Source: Paenibacillus foliorum (GTDB lineage Bacteria; Bacillota; Bacilli; Paenibacillales; NBRC-103111). From it: 64,000 nucleotides of DNA. Every line of letters begins with the position of its first letter. Position 1 is the first letter of the stretch. The stretch lies in contig NZ_WHOD01000105.1 of assembly GCF_013141765.1 (NCBI RefSeq), forward strand, positions 62,001 through 126,000, read 5' to 3'. Made by a program: the position numbers and the translations under genes. Positions 44,218-53,528 of this stretch are shown piece after piece. Below the pieces are notes generated by a model. That model worked only from the letters and a program-made list of their open reading frames with translations, searched no databases and was not told the origin of the DNA.

Positions 44218-45147
44218 CTATATATGTACCTTTTTTCTTCCTATCGAAAGTTGAATAAGCGTAAAAACAAATATGATCAAAAAAAGCACATAGGAAGCAG
44301 CCGAGGCAATCCCAAACTCACTTTCGTTGTAAAATTTTCGGAAAATATAATACACTACGGTCATAGCCTGACTCATTGGACCGGGGCTTTTGCCAAATAA
44401 AACAAAAACTTCTTCGAACGCTTTAAAGGAGTGAATCATGGATACAACTGAAATGTATCCCAACGTAGGAGCAAGCAGCGGAAGCGTGATATATCTAAAT
44501 CGCCTCCACTTGGGCGCTCCGTCCATTCTTGCGGCTAGCTGAAGCTGTGGATTCAATTGCTGCAATCCCGCCAAAAAAAGAATGACATTGTAGCCTAGCC
44601 CTTTCCATACGCTGAACAAAATGAGTGAAGGCATAGCCCATTCCGGTTTGGTCAGCCACTCAATAGGAGCAACTCCAACCCAGCCCAGCATCGAATTGAG
44701 CAGACCGTATTCCGAGTGTAAAATCCAACGCCACACTAAGGAAACGGCGACAACCGATGTGATCAAGGGTAAAAAATATAACGTTTGAAACCATGCTTGG
44801 AATCGAATGCGGCTATTCAACATCATCGCTATACTAAGCGATAGCAGGATCGACAACGGTACTACGCCTACAACATAGATCAACGTATTTTTCAAAGCAA
44901 GCCAAAACTCCGGATCGTTCAATACAAATATATAATTATCGAGACCTCGCTCATACACGATGCTTTTATAATAATTGTACTTGGTGTGCAGGCTCATATC
45001 GAAAGATAATAAAATCGGATACAAAAAAAAGACAGTGATACCAACTACTGCGGGAAGCAGATACATCCATGCACGCCATGTGCTATTCCATGATGGCTTA
45101 TCATTCATAGGCCAACACCACAACAAGATCCCATAATATGGATTCAT
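44218..45147 (-). CDS. Carbohydrate ABC transporter permease (UgpA type)
   Basis: The 309-residue permease has six membrane segments. The EAA loop reads ARMDGAPKWRRFRYITLPLL at about 203-222, and the periplasmic-side motif ends in KFYNESEFGIASAASY. The start is uncertain: the ATG at 45147 directly follows the ATPase stop, and an ATG thirteen codons later gives a more typical N-terminus (MNDKPSWNSTWRAW). Neither has a strong ribosome-binding site, so coupling to the ATPase gene is likely. Confidence 0.92.
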   Translation of the reverse strand: MNPYYGILLWCWPMNDKPSWNSTWRAWMYLLPAVVGITVFFLYPILLSFDMSLHTKYNYYKSIVYERGLDNYIFVLNDPEFWLALKNTLIYVVGVVPLSILLSLSIAMMLNSRIRFQAWFQTLYFLPLITSVVAVSLVWRWILHSEYGLLNSMLGWVGVAPIEWLTKPEWAMPSLILFSVWKGLGYNVILFLAGLQQLNPQLQLAARMDGAPKWRRFRYITLPLLAPTLGYISVVSMIHSFKAFEEVFVLFGKSPGPMSQAMTVVYYIFRKFYNESEFGIASAASYVLFLIIFVFTLIQLSIGRKKVHI

Positions 45148-46236
45148 TCATGTTACTGCACCCATGCGCTCACCTGTATGCAGATCAAACCAATGAACAT
45201 GTTTGGGTTGAACCTCCAACGAAACTCGCTGTCCCGATTGAACGGATGATTCCGCCGGAACGAAGGCCCGGACAATGGAATCTGCAAACCGGACTTTGAC
45301 TAGCGTATCGCGCCCCATCGTTTCAACCGAAATGACAACCCCGCTCCAAACATCCTCCTTTGGTGCTCCAAGCAGCCAGTTCTCGGCGCGAACTCCCATC
45401 CAGAATGCTCCTGTTCGGAATGGAAGCGGTGACCACCCGTTTGGCAAGAGAGGGATATCCGATACATTGGGAAAGTTCAACTGTAAGGCAACGGCATCCC
45501 ACTCAACTAACATCAGATTTATTGGCGGAGACCCGATAAACTCTGCTACAAATCGATGTTGAGGATATTTGTACAGATGTTGCGGCGCGCAATACTGCTG
45601 AAGCTGTCCATCCTTCAATAACAGAACGCGATCCGATACGCTCATCGCCTCTTCTTGATCGTGTGTTACAAGTACCGTCGTAATTCTCAGCTCTTGCTGA
45701 ATAAGGCGAATTTCTTCGCGCAGCTCGATACGCAGCCTCGCATCCAGATTGGACAACGGCTCGTCCAACAACAGCAGCTTAGGCCGCTTAACAAGTGCCC
45801 TTGCAATCGCTACTCTTTGCTGCTGTCCACCGGAGAGGAGCCCCGGCTTTCGGTCTAACAAATGATCGATATGCAGCAGCTCCGATATTTCTTGTACTTG
45901 TTGCAATCTATCTTTCTTGGATAATTGTTGCATTTTAAGTGGGAAGCTTATATTTTCAAGAACCGTCATATGCGGATAGAGTGAGTAGTTTTGAAATACC
46001 ATTCCTATCTCACGCTTTTCTGGCTCAGTCTGGTTCATGTTGCGTCCGTCAAACCACACAGCTCCCTCCGTTGGCTTATACAAACCTGCCAGCAAAAACA
46101 AGGTTGTGCTTTTTCCACATCCACTCGGACCGAGCAAAGTGACAAGTTCTCCATTAGGGATCGTTGCTGTGAGACGATTGACGGCAAGTTCGTTACCTAA
46201 TCTCATCGATGCTTGTTCCAGTCGAACTTCCAACAA
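45148..46236 (-). CDS. Sugar ABC transporter ATP-binding protein (UgpC/MsmK type)
   Basis: This 362-residue ATPase has Walker A (GPSGCGKSTTLFLLAG) near residue 36, the signature LSGGQQQRVAIARALVKRP, Walker B (LLLLDEPLSNLD), and the MalK-type C-terminal regulatory domain with OB folds from about residue 235. The start is one of two tandem TTG codons after GGAGGG. It is the first gene of the operon. Such MsmK-type ATPases can serve several sugar importers, so it might also power others in this genome. Confidence 0.93.
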   Translation of the reverse strand: MLEVRLEQASMRLGNELAVNRLTATIPNGELVTLLGPSGCGKSTTLFLLAGLYKPTEGAVWFDGRNMNQTEPEKREIGMVFQNYSLYPHMTVLENISFPLKMQQLSKKDRLQQVQEISELLHIDHLLDRKPGLLSGGQQQRVAIARALVKRPKLLLLDEPLSNLDARLRIELREEIRLIQQELRITTVLVTHDQEEAMSVSDRVLLLKDGQLQQYCAPQHLYKYPQHRFVAEFIGSPPINLMLVEWDAVALQLNFPNVSDIPLLPNGWSPLPFRTGAFWMGVRAENWLLGAPKEDVWSGVVISVETMGRDTLVKVRFADSIVRAFVPAESSVQSGQRVSLEVQPKHVHWFDLHTGERMGAVT

Positions 46237-46352
46237 AAGTCCCTCCTTCGGATGTGTCGATTACTGTAGAACATTATACATTTCGATGTGAGTTATTACC
46301 AAGCTATTTTTGAGAATCTCATGCATTACTTAAATCACAAAAATAAATACAC

Positions 46353-46393
46353 AAAAAAACATGATAATTCCCCTATGAGAAGAAATTATCATG
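46353..46393 (-). terminator. Intrinsic terminator after the ribose-type binding protein gene
   Basis: CATGATAATT (46360-46369) pairs with AATTATCATG (46384-46393), followed on the minus strand by seven T residues. Confidence 0.85.
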
Positions 46394-46458
46394 CTATTTA
46401 TAGATCACTTCAGCGCTTTCAGGTTGCCCCAAAACCTAAAGTCCTTCTTTTAATTAGG

Positions 46459-47511
46459 TTATTTAGTACGATACAACCATTGCTGAACGTCCGGTGTCTC
46501 AATGTTCTCTGGAGTTACCGATACGTTTTCCAGCACTGTAATCTTTTTAACATCTTTTTTGCCGTTCAGGTAGTCATACGTCATTTGAAGAATAATACGT
46601 GCTTCTTCCAGCGGTTTTTGTGAAATAATCGCCTGAAGCTCTTTTGCCTTCAGCGACTTCACTTGCTCAGGGCCCGCATCGTAGGAAACCAGCTTCACTT
46701 TGTCTTGTACATTTTTCACACGAAGCCCCTGTGCCACACCGGCACCTGAAACCACATTCGCAGCAAACACGCCGCTCAAGTCCGGGTTGGCAAGTAGGAT
46801 ATCCTGCGTCTTTTTCGCAGCAATTGTGGCTTGGTCGTCACAATACTCGGTCGCTACAACTTGAATGTTGGGATACTTTTTAATTTCTTCCAAGAAACCC
46901 TTTTGGCGATCATCCGTTGTCGTAATGCCTGGCTTCGTATTCATAACCAACACTTTTCCTTTCTCCCCAATCTCCTTGGCAAGTGTATTCGCACCCAGCT
47001 TGCCTCCCTGCAGATTATCAGAGGTAACATTGGCTACATATGCGGAATCGTCAGAGACGTTCGTATCTACAGTGAACACCGGAATGCCAGCGTTCATAGC
47101 TTTCTTAAGCGGAGCTACCATTGCTTTGGCATCGTTCGGCGCAATGATGATGGCGTCAACCTTTTCAGCTATCAAGCTATCAACGATTGGCGTCTGCTTC
47201 GTGTAATCCCATTCCGGTGCGCCGGTCCAGATGAGATCCACATCAAGCTTCTTTGCTACTTCTTCGGCACCAAATTTCATGGAGATGTAGAATGCATCCG
47301 TTGTGATTCCCGCAACATAGGCTATTCTCTTCTTTTTCTTGTCCTTAGTTCCACTGTCTGTAGTGGCCGCCGCCTTGGTATCGCCAGCTGCTGGAGCAGC
47401 CTTTGGCGAATCCTTGGGTGAAGCTGCCGACCCCGATCCAGCCGAGGAACCGCATGCTGTGAGCGAAATGGAAAGAATCAATGCGAAAAGCATGAGTACT
47501 GTTTTTTTCAT
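46459..47511 (-). CDS. Ribose-type sugar ABC transporter substrate-binding lipoprotein
   Basis: The 350-residue receptor has a lipobox (SLTACGSSA), a long Ala/Lys/Pro linker, then the Peripla_BP_4 fold: IAYVAGITTDAFYISMKFGA, IVDSLIAEKVDAIIIAPNDA, GIPVFTVDTNV and a NPDLSGVFAANVVSGAG segment. The ATG at 47511 has GGGAGG nine bases upstream, so the longer frame is not used. It belongs to the RbsB group and is the last gene of a three-gene transporter unit. The sugar is not identified; the neighbouring enzymes suggest a polyol or uncommon pentose/hexose. Confidence 0.92.
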   Translation of the reverse strand: MKKTVLMLFALILSISLTACGSSAGSGSAASPKDSPKAAPAAGDTKAAATTDSGTKDKKKKRIAYVAGITTDAFYISMKFGAEEVAKKLDVDLIWTGAPEWDYTKQTPIVDSLIAEKVDAIIIAPNDAKAMVAPLKKAMNAGIPVFTVDTNVSDDSAYVANVTSDNLQGGKLGANTLAKEIGEKGKVLVMNTKPGITTTDDRQKGFLEEIKKYPNIQVVATEYCDDQATIAAKKTQDILLANPDLSGVFAANVVSGAGVAQGLRVKNVQDKVKLVSYDAGPEQVKSLKAKELQAIISQKPLEEARIILQMTYDYLNGKKDVKKITVLENVSVTPENIETPDVQQWLYRTK

Positions 47512-47563
47512 TTTGCATAAACCTCCCTTAAAATATGGTTCCATATAGAGAAGACGATCACTA

Positions 47564-48565
47564 TTATCGTCTATTTCTATTGCGCAATTGATCAATATAA
47601 ACCGCGAGCACAATAATGGCACCGATGGCCACGATTTGCCAATACACCTGGACATGTGCCAGCACTAATCCAGTCAGGAGCACCGCAATAATGGCAGCAC
47701 CGACAACCGTTCCCCAAATACTGCCCCGGCCGCCAAACAAACTGGTTCCGCCGATCACGACTGCCGCCACTGCATTTAATTCCGTGTGAGAACCAGTCAG
47801 TGGTGACCCATTAACGAAGCGCATCACAATGATGATACCAGCCAGCGCCGACAAAAAGCCGGATAGCACGTAAACTTTGGTTAAATGGCGTTTAACGTTG
47901 ATGCCTGCGCGAGCCGCTGACTCTACATTGCTGCCAATAGCATAGGTATAACGACCGAAGCGTGTCTTCGTCAGCAGTACGTAGATCCAAACAACTGCAA
48001 GCACCGTTATCAGAACAGAGAAACTGATAACTCCGAAATAGACATGGTTCCCTACTGTACCAAGCTCATTGGGAAGATTCGTCACGCTGGTTCCGTTGCT
48101 GATAATAAAGGTAAGTCCTGTGCAAATACCGAGCATCCCGAGCGTTGCGATAAACGGTGTGATCTTCCATCTGGATATAAGCAAGCCGTTAATGAATCCA
48201 ACTAAAACCCCTGTACACAAACCTCCCAAAACACCCAGCGGGATCGAAATCCAATGGCTTATGCCATGATCCATGCCGTATTCCAAAATCAGTGCAAATA
48301 CAATGCTAGATAGCCCCATGTTCGCTCCAACGGATAAGTCAATTCCGGCAGTCAGAATGATAACGGTTTCAGCCAAAGCTAGCAAAAGTGTATCCGTCAT
48401 AAACGTCGAGGTATTATTCCAATTTTCGATTGAGAAGAATACCGGATTGATTATGCTAAATACAAGGATTAAAAGCATCAGAACACCAAAGATCCAAAAC
48501 TCTCCAAGCTGCTGTGAAAAAGAACGAGTTTGCAATTCCAATGAAGTAGACGTATTTCTATTCAC
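47564..48565 (-). CDS. Ribose-type sugar ABC transporter permease (RbsC type)
   Basis: The 333-residue permease has about nine hydrophobic segments with ETVIILTAGIDLSVGANMGL, IGSNVESAARAGINVKRH (the RbsC-type cytoplasmic loop) and GGTSLFGGRGSIWGTVVGA, all hallmarks of BPD_transp_2 permeases. It lies between the ATPase gene (19-base gap) and the binding protein gene (52-base gap). Confidence 0.94.
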   Translation of the reverse strand: MNRNTSTSLELQTRSFSQQLGEFWIFGVLMLLILVFSIINPVFFSIENWNNTSTFMTDTLLLALAETVIILTAGIDLSVGANMGLSSIVFALILEYGMDHGISHWISIPLGVLGGLCTGVLVGFINGLLISRWKITPFIATLGMLGICTGLTFIISNGTSVTNLPNELGTVGNHVYFGVISFSVLITVLAVVWIYVLLTKTRFGRYTYAIGSNVESAARAGINVKRHLTKVYVLSGFLSALAGIIIVMRFVNGSPLTGSHTELNAVAAVVIGGTSLFGGRGSIWGTVVGAAIIAVLLTGLVLAHVQVYWQIVAIGAIIVLAVYIDQLRNRNRR

Positions 48566-48584
48566 TTGTTTCCATGCTCCTTTC

Positions 48585-49379
48585 TCATGAGCGAATGCTT
48601 GACTGTTGAAGCCGTGCGATGCTTTCGGATTGTAACGAACCTGTAATATACTGAACCACTTCGTTCACCGTCGTATCCTTTACATTCAAATCGGCAACAA
48701 CCTCGCCAAGGCGAAGGATGACTATCCGATCGCAAACGTCGAAAACAAAAGGCATAGTGTGACTGATAAAGATAACGGGAATTCCTTTGGAACGAACCTG
48801 TCTAACCAGATCTAGCACCATTGCAGATTGCTCCACCCCCAAGGCTGCTGTCGGTTCATCCATGATAACCAGCTTGTTCCCCCATTTTACTGCTCTTGCT
48901 ACGGCTACTGCTTGCCGTTGTCCTCCGGAAAGGTCTGAAATGTTTGAACTGAGGTCGCGTACCCGAATGTTAAGCTTGGTGAATAATTCTTCCACTTCTG
49001 CGAACATGGCTTTGCGGTCTAAGAAACCGAATTTCTCTCTCCAGCCCTTTTTCAAAATTTCCCGTCCTAAAAACAGGTTGGATTCAATATCGAGATCCGT
49101 TGCCAGAGCCAAATCCTGATAGACAGTCTCAATTCCTGAGTCACGGGCCTCTTGCGGTGATGTGAAATGGCAAAGCTCTCCTTCGAGTAGCATCTCACCT
49201 TCATCAGCAGCAAGCGCGCCGGAAAATACTTTAATGAGCGTCGATTTACCTGCCCCATTATCACCCAGGATCCCAACTACTTCACCTGGATAAATGGAGA
49301 AATTGATCCCTTTGAGCGCTTGAATGCGGCCAAAGTTTTTGATGATGCCCTTTGCTTCAAAGGCTGGTACGCGGTCCAT
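48585..49379 (-). CDS. Single-domain sugar ABC transporter ATPase (FrcA-like)
   Basis: This 264-residue ATPase has Walker A (GDNGAGKSTLIKVFSG) near residue 36, the IETVYQDLALATDLDIESN Q-loop region, signature ISDLSGGQRQAVAVARAV, Walker B (LVIMDEPTAALG) and ISHTMPFVFDVCDR. Ribose-type permeases usually pair with a double-domain RbsA of about 500 residues; this protein has one domain, like FrcA-type ATPases. The upstream region holds a cre-like site. Confidence 0.92.
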   Translation of the reverse strand: MDRVPAFEAKGIIKNFGRIQALKGINFSIYPGEVVGILGDNGAGKSTLIKVFSGALAADEGEMLLEGELCHFTSPQEARDSGIETVYQDLALATDLDIESNLFLGREILKKGWREKFGFLDRKAMFAEVEELFTKLNIRVRDLSSNISDLSGGQRQAVAVARAVKWGNKLVIMDEPTAALGVEQSAMVLDLVRQVRSKGIPVIFISHTMPFVFDVCDRIVILRLGEVVADLNVKDTTVNEVVQYITGSLQSESIARLQQSSIRS

Positions 49380-49398
49380 TATTCCCCCTCCAATCGTT

Positions 49399-49412
49399 TG
49401 TAACCGCTTTCC
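49399..49412. promoter_or_regulatory. cre-like catabolite repression site 1
   Basis: TGTAACCGCTTTCC has the T-G-x-A-A-x-C-G-x-T core of the CcpA consensus TGWNANCGNTNWCA with a mismatch at the last base. It lies about 20 bases upstream of the transporter ATPase start. Confidence 0.6.
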
Positions 49413-49491
49413 ATTTCATTATACCTACCGTACATTTACTCCAATATGTGGTAAATCTATCGTTTTTACAGTTTTTCTACTCTGCTTCAGG

Positions 49492-49521
49492 AAAAAATAA
49501 AAAACCACCCATCAGGTGGTT
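49492..49521 (-). terminator. Intrinsic terminator after the YesN-type regulator gene
   Basis: AACCACC/GGTGGTT hairpin (49503-49521) is followed on the minus strand by a T-rich tract. Confidence 0.85.
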
Positions 49522-49530
49522 GATGAAGTG

Positions 49531-50307
49531 CTATTCAGTGTAATGATTGCGGTATTCGCTTGGTGTATAGCCCGTCGACTTCTGAAACCATTCATTAAAA
49601 TACCGAGGGTTCGGATAGCAGACGGTTTCTCCGATCTGATACACTTTCATGGAAGTTGTTATAAGCAACTCCTTCGACTTCTCAAGCCTAAGATTCGAAA
49701 TATATTCGCTAAAGGATTGCCCGGTCTTCTGCTTGAACAAGCGGCTCAAATAATTGGGTGTTACGAATACCTCTTCGGCAACCTGAGCCAGCTGCAGCTC
49801 CTCCATATACCGACGGTTTATGATGTTAAGCGCCTTTTTGATAATATAAGAAACCGGTTCGACCTCTGTCTCCCCGTCATGCTTGCGTGCAGGTTTAGGT
49901 TTTGCGGAATCCTTCAACCATAGCGCTTTTGCGCGAAATAAGGCTCGCTCAATCTCTTCAGTTTCCGCAGGCTTTAGCAGATAGTCAACAGCCCCGTAGC
50001 GAAGCGCTTCCTGTGCGTAAGAAAATTCACCATAACCGCTAAGAAAAACGACCTTTATACGGTTGAGCTCAGGCTTTTGCGCGGCATGCTCACGGAGGGT
50101 AGCAATTAATTCGAGTCCGGTCATATTGGGCATCCGAATATCCGATAGAATGAGATGCACTTCAGTTTGCAGCACATAGGCCAAAGCCTGTGATCCATCG
50201 CCGAATGCACCACAAAGCTCAATTCCGAGCTGCTGCCAATCGAGATGCTCGGCCAAGCCTTCACGGATCCATGCCTCATCATCTATGACTATCGCCCTAC
50301 AGATCAT
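49531..50307 (-). CDS. AraC-type response regulator (YesN-like)
   Basis: The 258-residue regulator has a receiver domain (VIDDEAWIREGL; phosphorylated D56 in LILSDIRMPNMTG; DYLLKPAETEEIERAL) and a C-terminal AraC double HTH (YLSRLFKQKTGQSFSEYISN and YFNEWFQKSTGYTPSEYR). It works with the YesM-type kinase at the start of the triplet. The ATG overlaps the solute-binding gene stop by four bases (ATGA), so all three are co-translated. It probably activates the adjacent transporter and catabolic genes. Confidence 0.94.
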   Translation of the reverse strand: MICRAIVIDDEAWIREGLAEHLDWQQLGIELCGAFGDGSQALAYVLQTEVHLILSDIRMPNMTGLELIATLREHAAQKPELNRIKVVFLSGYGEFSYAQEALRYGAVDYLLKPAETEEIERALFRAKALWLKDSAKPKPARKHDGETEVEPVSYIIKKALNIINRRYMEELQLAQVAEEVFVTPNYLSRLFKQKTGQSFSEYISNLRLEKSKELLITTSMKVYQIGETVCYPNPRYFNEWFQKSTGYTPSEYRNHYTE

Positions 50308-51656
50308 GGTGCTTTCTCCTTCCTTTCCGACAGCAAGTTAACTTTATCGTGAATGACAGCTCCACGTAGTTGATTGGCTGCCTTGCGTAAGGCTTGATCC
50401 GGTGGTGTATGGAGCGTCAATATTTGGGTTAGAGCGTCGTTTTGTATATCAATCATCAGTGGATAAAAAGGGATAGAAGGTTCGTTTCTGGCGAATTTCA
50501 TACTTTCCAGCACAAGGGAAAACTCGGGCCTTATAATTTGCAGCAGTGGATCGGACAGGATTGATTTGCGGGCAGGAGTGCCTCCAGATCTTGCATAAAT
50601 AGCACCGCCCCGCTTGCCGGTAATGTATGAAATGAACCTCCATGCCTCCTCAGGATGCGCCGATTTTGCATTGATGGCAAGCGCCCAACCATGCTGAAAT
50701 GCAGCTCGTTGAATCGAGCCATCGCTTGCTTCCTCTCCTGGGATCAAAGCAACCTTAATTAAGTCTTTATAGGGACTATTGGAGCTTCTAATGGAGTCAT
50801 ATGCCGCGTTCCAATAAGGAGCCGCTATGGCGATATCTCCATTCATCAGAGCGTCCCTCACTTCCGAGAAACCCCAAGACAGCAAATCAGGAGGGACGAT
50901 TTTATCCCGAACCCAGCCTTCCAAATACTGGCCTGCATAGATAGATTGGGAAGAATCAAGAAACACCTCTTTTTCTTTATTAAGTAGGTCTCCTCCAAAG
51001 CTCCATAAAAGCGTATCAAATACTTTAGGAAGCTCCTCGGGAGCAAGCCCAGAGAATCCAATGCCCCATTTTGTCGGGGAAGAGGCATTGTGAGCTTGAG
51101 TTAGCCGCATCGCTTGATCTTTAAGCTCATCCCATGTTTGTGGGGGGTGCGGAATCAAATCGCTGCGATAATATAGAAAATGCGTACTGACATCGGTAGG
51201 CAACGCATAAAGCTGTTGATTATAGGAATAGGTAGTTAAAAAATCGGTTAAATCAAAAATTTTCTCATCGGTCAGTTGAGGATCATGAATGAACGAATCC
51301 AGAGGTAATAGCACTTTGCCTAAGGAGAATTGAGCAATATAGGTACTCGGGACAAAAGCAAGGTCAAAATCACCCGAACCGGCAAATAATTGGGTAGCCA
51401 GCGTGGTGAAATACACATCCCTGCTCAGCTCAATCATCTCCACTCGAATACCGGTTTCTTGTTCAAACGTAGGAATCGCCTGCCGCATAGACTCGGATTC
51501 ATTACCTGTACGCATCAGAAGTTTTATTGTTTTGACCGATTTTTCCTGTGTCGCCGGTTTGTCATCAGCAGAGAATACGAGAATGTACAAGCAACCGAAC
51601 CCCCATACCAGCAGGAGCAAGATTGCGGAGTAACTGCTCCACCGCAATTTCGGCAT
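50304..51656 (-). CDS. Extracellular solute-binding protein inside the two-component operon
   Basis: The 450-residue protein resembles UgpB/class I sugar receptors: TFEQETGIRVEMIELSRDVY, LPLDSFIHDPQLTDEKIFDL, and LYALPTDVSTHFLYYRSDLI. The N-terminus has one long hydrophobic helix (ILLLLVWGFGCLYILVF), whose Gly-Phe-Gly-Cys could be a lipobox or an uncleaved anchor. No permease or ATPase gene is linked directly, which suggests that it delivers ligand to the kinase rather than to a transporter. The ATG at 51656 has GGAGG seven bases upstream, following the kinase stop. Confidence 0.88.
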   Translation of the reverse strand: MPKLRWSSYSAILLLLVWGFGCLYILVFSADDKPATQEKSVKTIKLLMRTGNESESMRQAIPTFEQETGIRVEMIELSRDVYFTTLATQLFAGSGDFDLAFVPSTYIAQFSLGKVLLPLDSFIHDPQLTDEKIFDLTDFLTTYSYNQQLYALPTDVSTHFLYYRSDLIPHPPQTWDELKDQAMRLTQAHNASSPTKWGIGFSGLAPEELPKVFDTLLWSFGGDLLNKEKEVFLDSSQSIYAGQYLEGWVRDKIVPPDLLSWGFSEVRDALMNGDIAIAAPYWNAAYDSIRSSNSPYKDLIKVALIPGEEASDGSIQRAAFQHGWALAINAKSAHPEEAWRFISYITGKRGGAIYARSGGTPARKSILSDPLLQIIRPEFSLVLESMKFARNEPSIPFYPLMIDIQNDALTQILTLHTPPDQALRKAANQLRGAVIHDKVNLLSERKEKAP

Positions 51657-51658
51657 GG

Positions 51659-53452
51659 TCAAACCTCCTCCTTTTCAACCGGAATGTCAAAGGATACGGT
51701 CGTACCGATTCCTATTTGCGATTCGATCCGCAGGGTACTCATGGCGCCGAACGCGAGCAGCAGCCTTTGTTGCACATTGCTGAGTCCGATATGATCAACC
51801 TTTCCTGTATCCCGCAAGCTTAACAACAGCTCCTCAAGCTTTTGCTCGTTCATTCCTTTACCGTTGTCCCGAATCTCGATGTGCACTTTATCATTCAGAT
51901 ACCTGGCTTCGACGGTGATATGCCCCAAGCGGTCAGCAAGAGGGGATTGTGTGATCCCATGCTCAAACGCATTTTCGACAATAGGCTGCAGCAGCAGCGG
52001 CACCGTTCGAACCTGCCTGGCGAGATCGTCGATGGAAACCTCATAGACGACCTTTTCCCGGTAACGGATCGATTGAATCTCCAAATAGCTTCGAATATGT
52101 TCGAATTCCTGCTCCAATGGAATCCGATCTCTGCCTGCATGAAGACTAAGACGAAAAAACTTTCCAAGAGACGTAACCAGCTTACTGATCTGATCGGCTT
52201 TATACTTTTTGGACATCCAATAAATCGTATCCAAAGTGTTGTACAAAAAATGAGGATGAATTTGCATCTGCAGCGCTCTCATCGATGCCTCTTGTTTCTC
52301 CTGCTGTTCTTTTTCTACCTCGGCAAGCAGCTCCTGAATCCTATCCATTAAATTGTTGAAATTACGCTCCAGAATCGAAATCTCCCGATAGCTTTCGTTC
52401 GTATTTCGAACTTCGAGGTTGCCGTATGATGCTTTCATCATGAGCTGGGACAGTCGTATAACAGGTCTGGAAAGATTAGTTGCGAGCGATAAGGATACGA
52501 ATATGGAAACAATTGCACCCAAACCTGCAATCAGCAGCAAATTGCGCAGCAGCACCCTGTTAGGCTCCAGCAGTTCCTGCATCGGAACGACTGCAGCCAT
52601 GATCCAGCCGCTTTTTTTGGAAGCAGTGTACGCTACGATCCATTTCCCATCAATAACTTCCGTGCCCGTTTCTTTTTCAGGCAGCTTGGCAAGCGCTTGA
52701 CGAATGCGTTCATTCTTTAAATAAGGTGACTGCTCACCAAAAAGCAGCTCGCGCTCCTGATCGAGCAGCAGCAGCGACCCGCTCTTGCCAATCTGCACAT
52801 TTTGAAGCACATCCTCTAGAAATAAATTGTTAAATTGGATGATCAAATAACCCTGCAGCTCCACTCGATTGCTATCCACAATTTTTCTCGCCGCAAGAAC
52901 AGAAGGATGAATGCCTGATGGAAAGCCTTCCCGATGGGAAAAGATGGCGTATTTTTCATTGAACCATTGAATGGAGAGCGGGTCCTTCTCCAGATGCTCC
53001 GTGATATAACGATAATTGCCTGTATGGATCTTATCGAACGTTTGAAACGCACTATCTGTGGAAAGCAGCGTGTGCTCCGGGGTCACGAAGTAAATGGAGC
53101 TAACCTCGCTAATGCGCCCGCGAAAATATTGCTGGAACATTTCCTGCTTGAATTGGCCTGTTGCCTTAACGATTTCGTAGGAGGATTCCCCCGGTTTCGC
53201 AAGAAAATCTAGCGGCTCCCGATACAGGATCGGCCAGGTCAAACGGTCCATCTCGGACAAATTGGCCTCCAGGGAACGGTTGGTCTGCTGCACCGTCTGC
53301 AGTAAAAACCGGCTCACAAGGTCCTGGAAAATCGATTTTTCCTTATAGTACGTCACCAAGGTAATTATAATAATTGGAAAAATCATCAGCACCAAGAGGC
53401 TGGTGATCAATATGGTTCGAATGGAGGCCAGCTTTCGAGGATACGGTTTCAT
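51659..53452 (-). CDS. YesM-type sensor histidine kinase
   Basis: The 597-residue kinase has a membrane helix at about 12-35, a large extracellular dCache-like sensor (about 40-290), a second helix at about 295-315 and a HAMP linker, then the His_kinase domain with phosphorylated His in LQMQIHPHFLYNTLDTIYW and an HATPase domain (LLQPIVENAFEHGI, DNGKGM, GLSNVQQRLLL). This is the YesM/LytS class used for carbohydrate sensing in Bacillales. The ATG at 53452 has GGAG eight bases upstream. The following solute-binding gene begins two bases after the stop. Confidence 0.94.
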   Translation of the reverse strand: MKPYPRKLASIRTILITSLLVLMIFPIIIITLVTYYKEKSIFQDLVSRFLLQTVQQTNRSLEANLSEMDRLTWPILYREPLDFLAKPGESSYEIVKATGQFKQEMFQQYFRGRISEVSSIYFVTPEHTLLSTDSAFQTFDKIHTGNYRYITEHLEKDPLSIQWFNEKYAIFSHREGFPSGIHPSVLAARKIVDSNRVELQGYLIIQFNNLFLEDVLQNVQIGKSGSLLLLDQERELLFGEQSPYLKNERIRQALAKLPEKETGTEVIDGKWIVAYTASKKSGWIMAAVVPMQELLEPNRVLLRNLLLIAGLGAIVSIFVSLSLATNLSRPVIRLSQLMMKASYGNLEVRNTNESYREISILERNFNNLMDRIQELLAEVEKEQQEKQEASMRALQMQIHPHFLYNTLDTIYWMSKKYKADQISKLVTSLGKFFRLSLHAGRDRIPLEQEFEHIRSYLEIQSIRYREKVVYEVSIDDLARQVRTVPLLLQPIVENAFEHGITQSPLADRLGHITVEARYLNDKVHIEIRDNGKGMNEQKLEELLLSLRDTGKVDHIGLSNVQQRLLLAFGAMSTLRIESQIGIGTTVSFDIPVEKEEV

Positions 53453-53528
53453 ATCATGCACTCCATTTAATGTTTTTCCATTTATTTTACAATAAAGCAG
53501 AAATAAGGGAGAAGGTTAGACCCTTCTC

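Noticed and set aside
46831..47421. 196-residue plus-strand frame
   Set aside because: It is antisense to the RbsB-type binding protein gene, which has a lipobox and family motifs.
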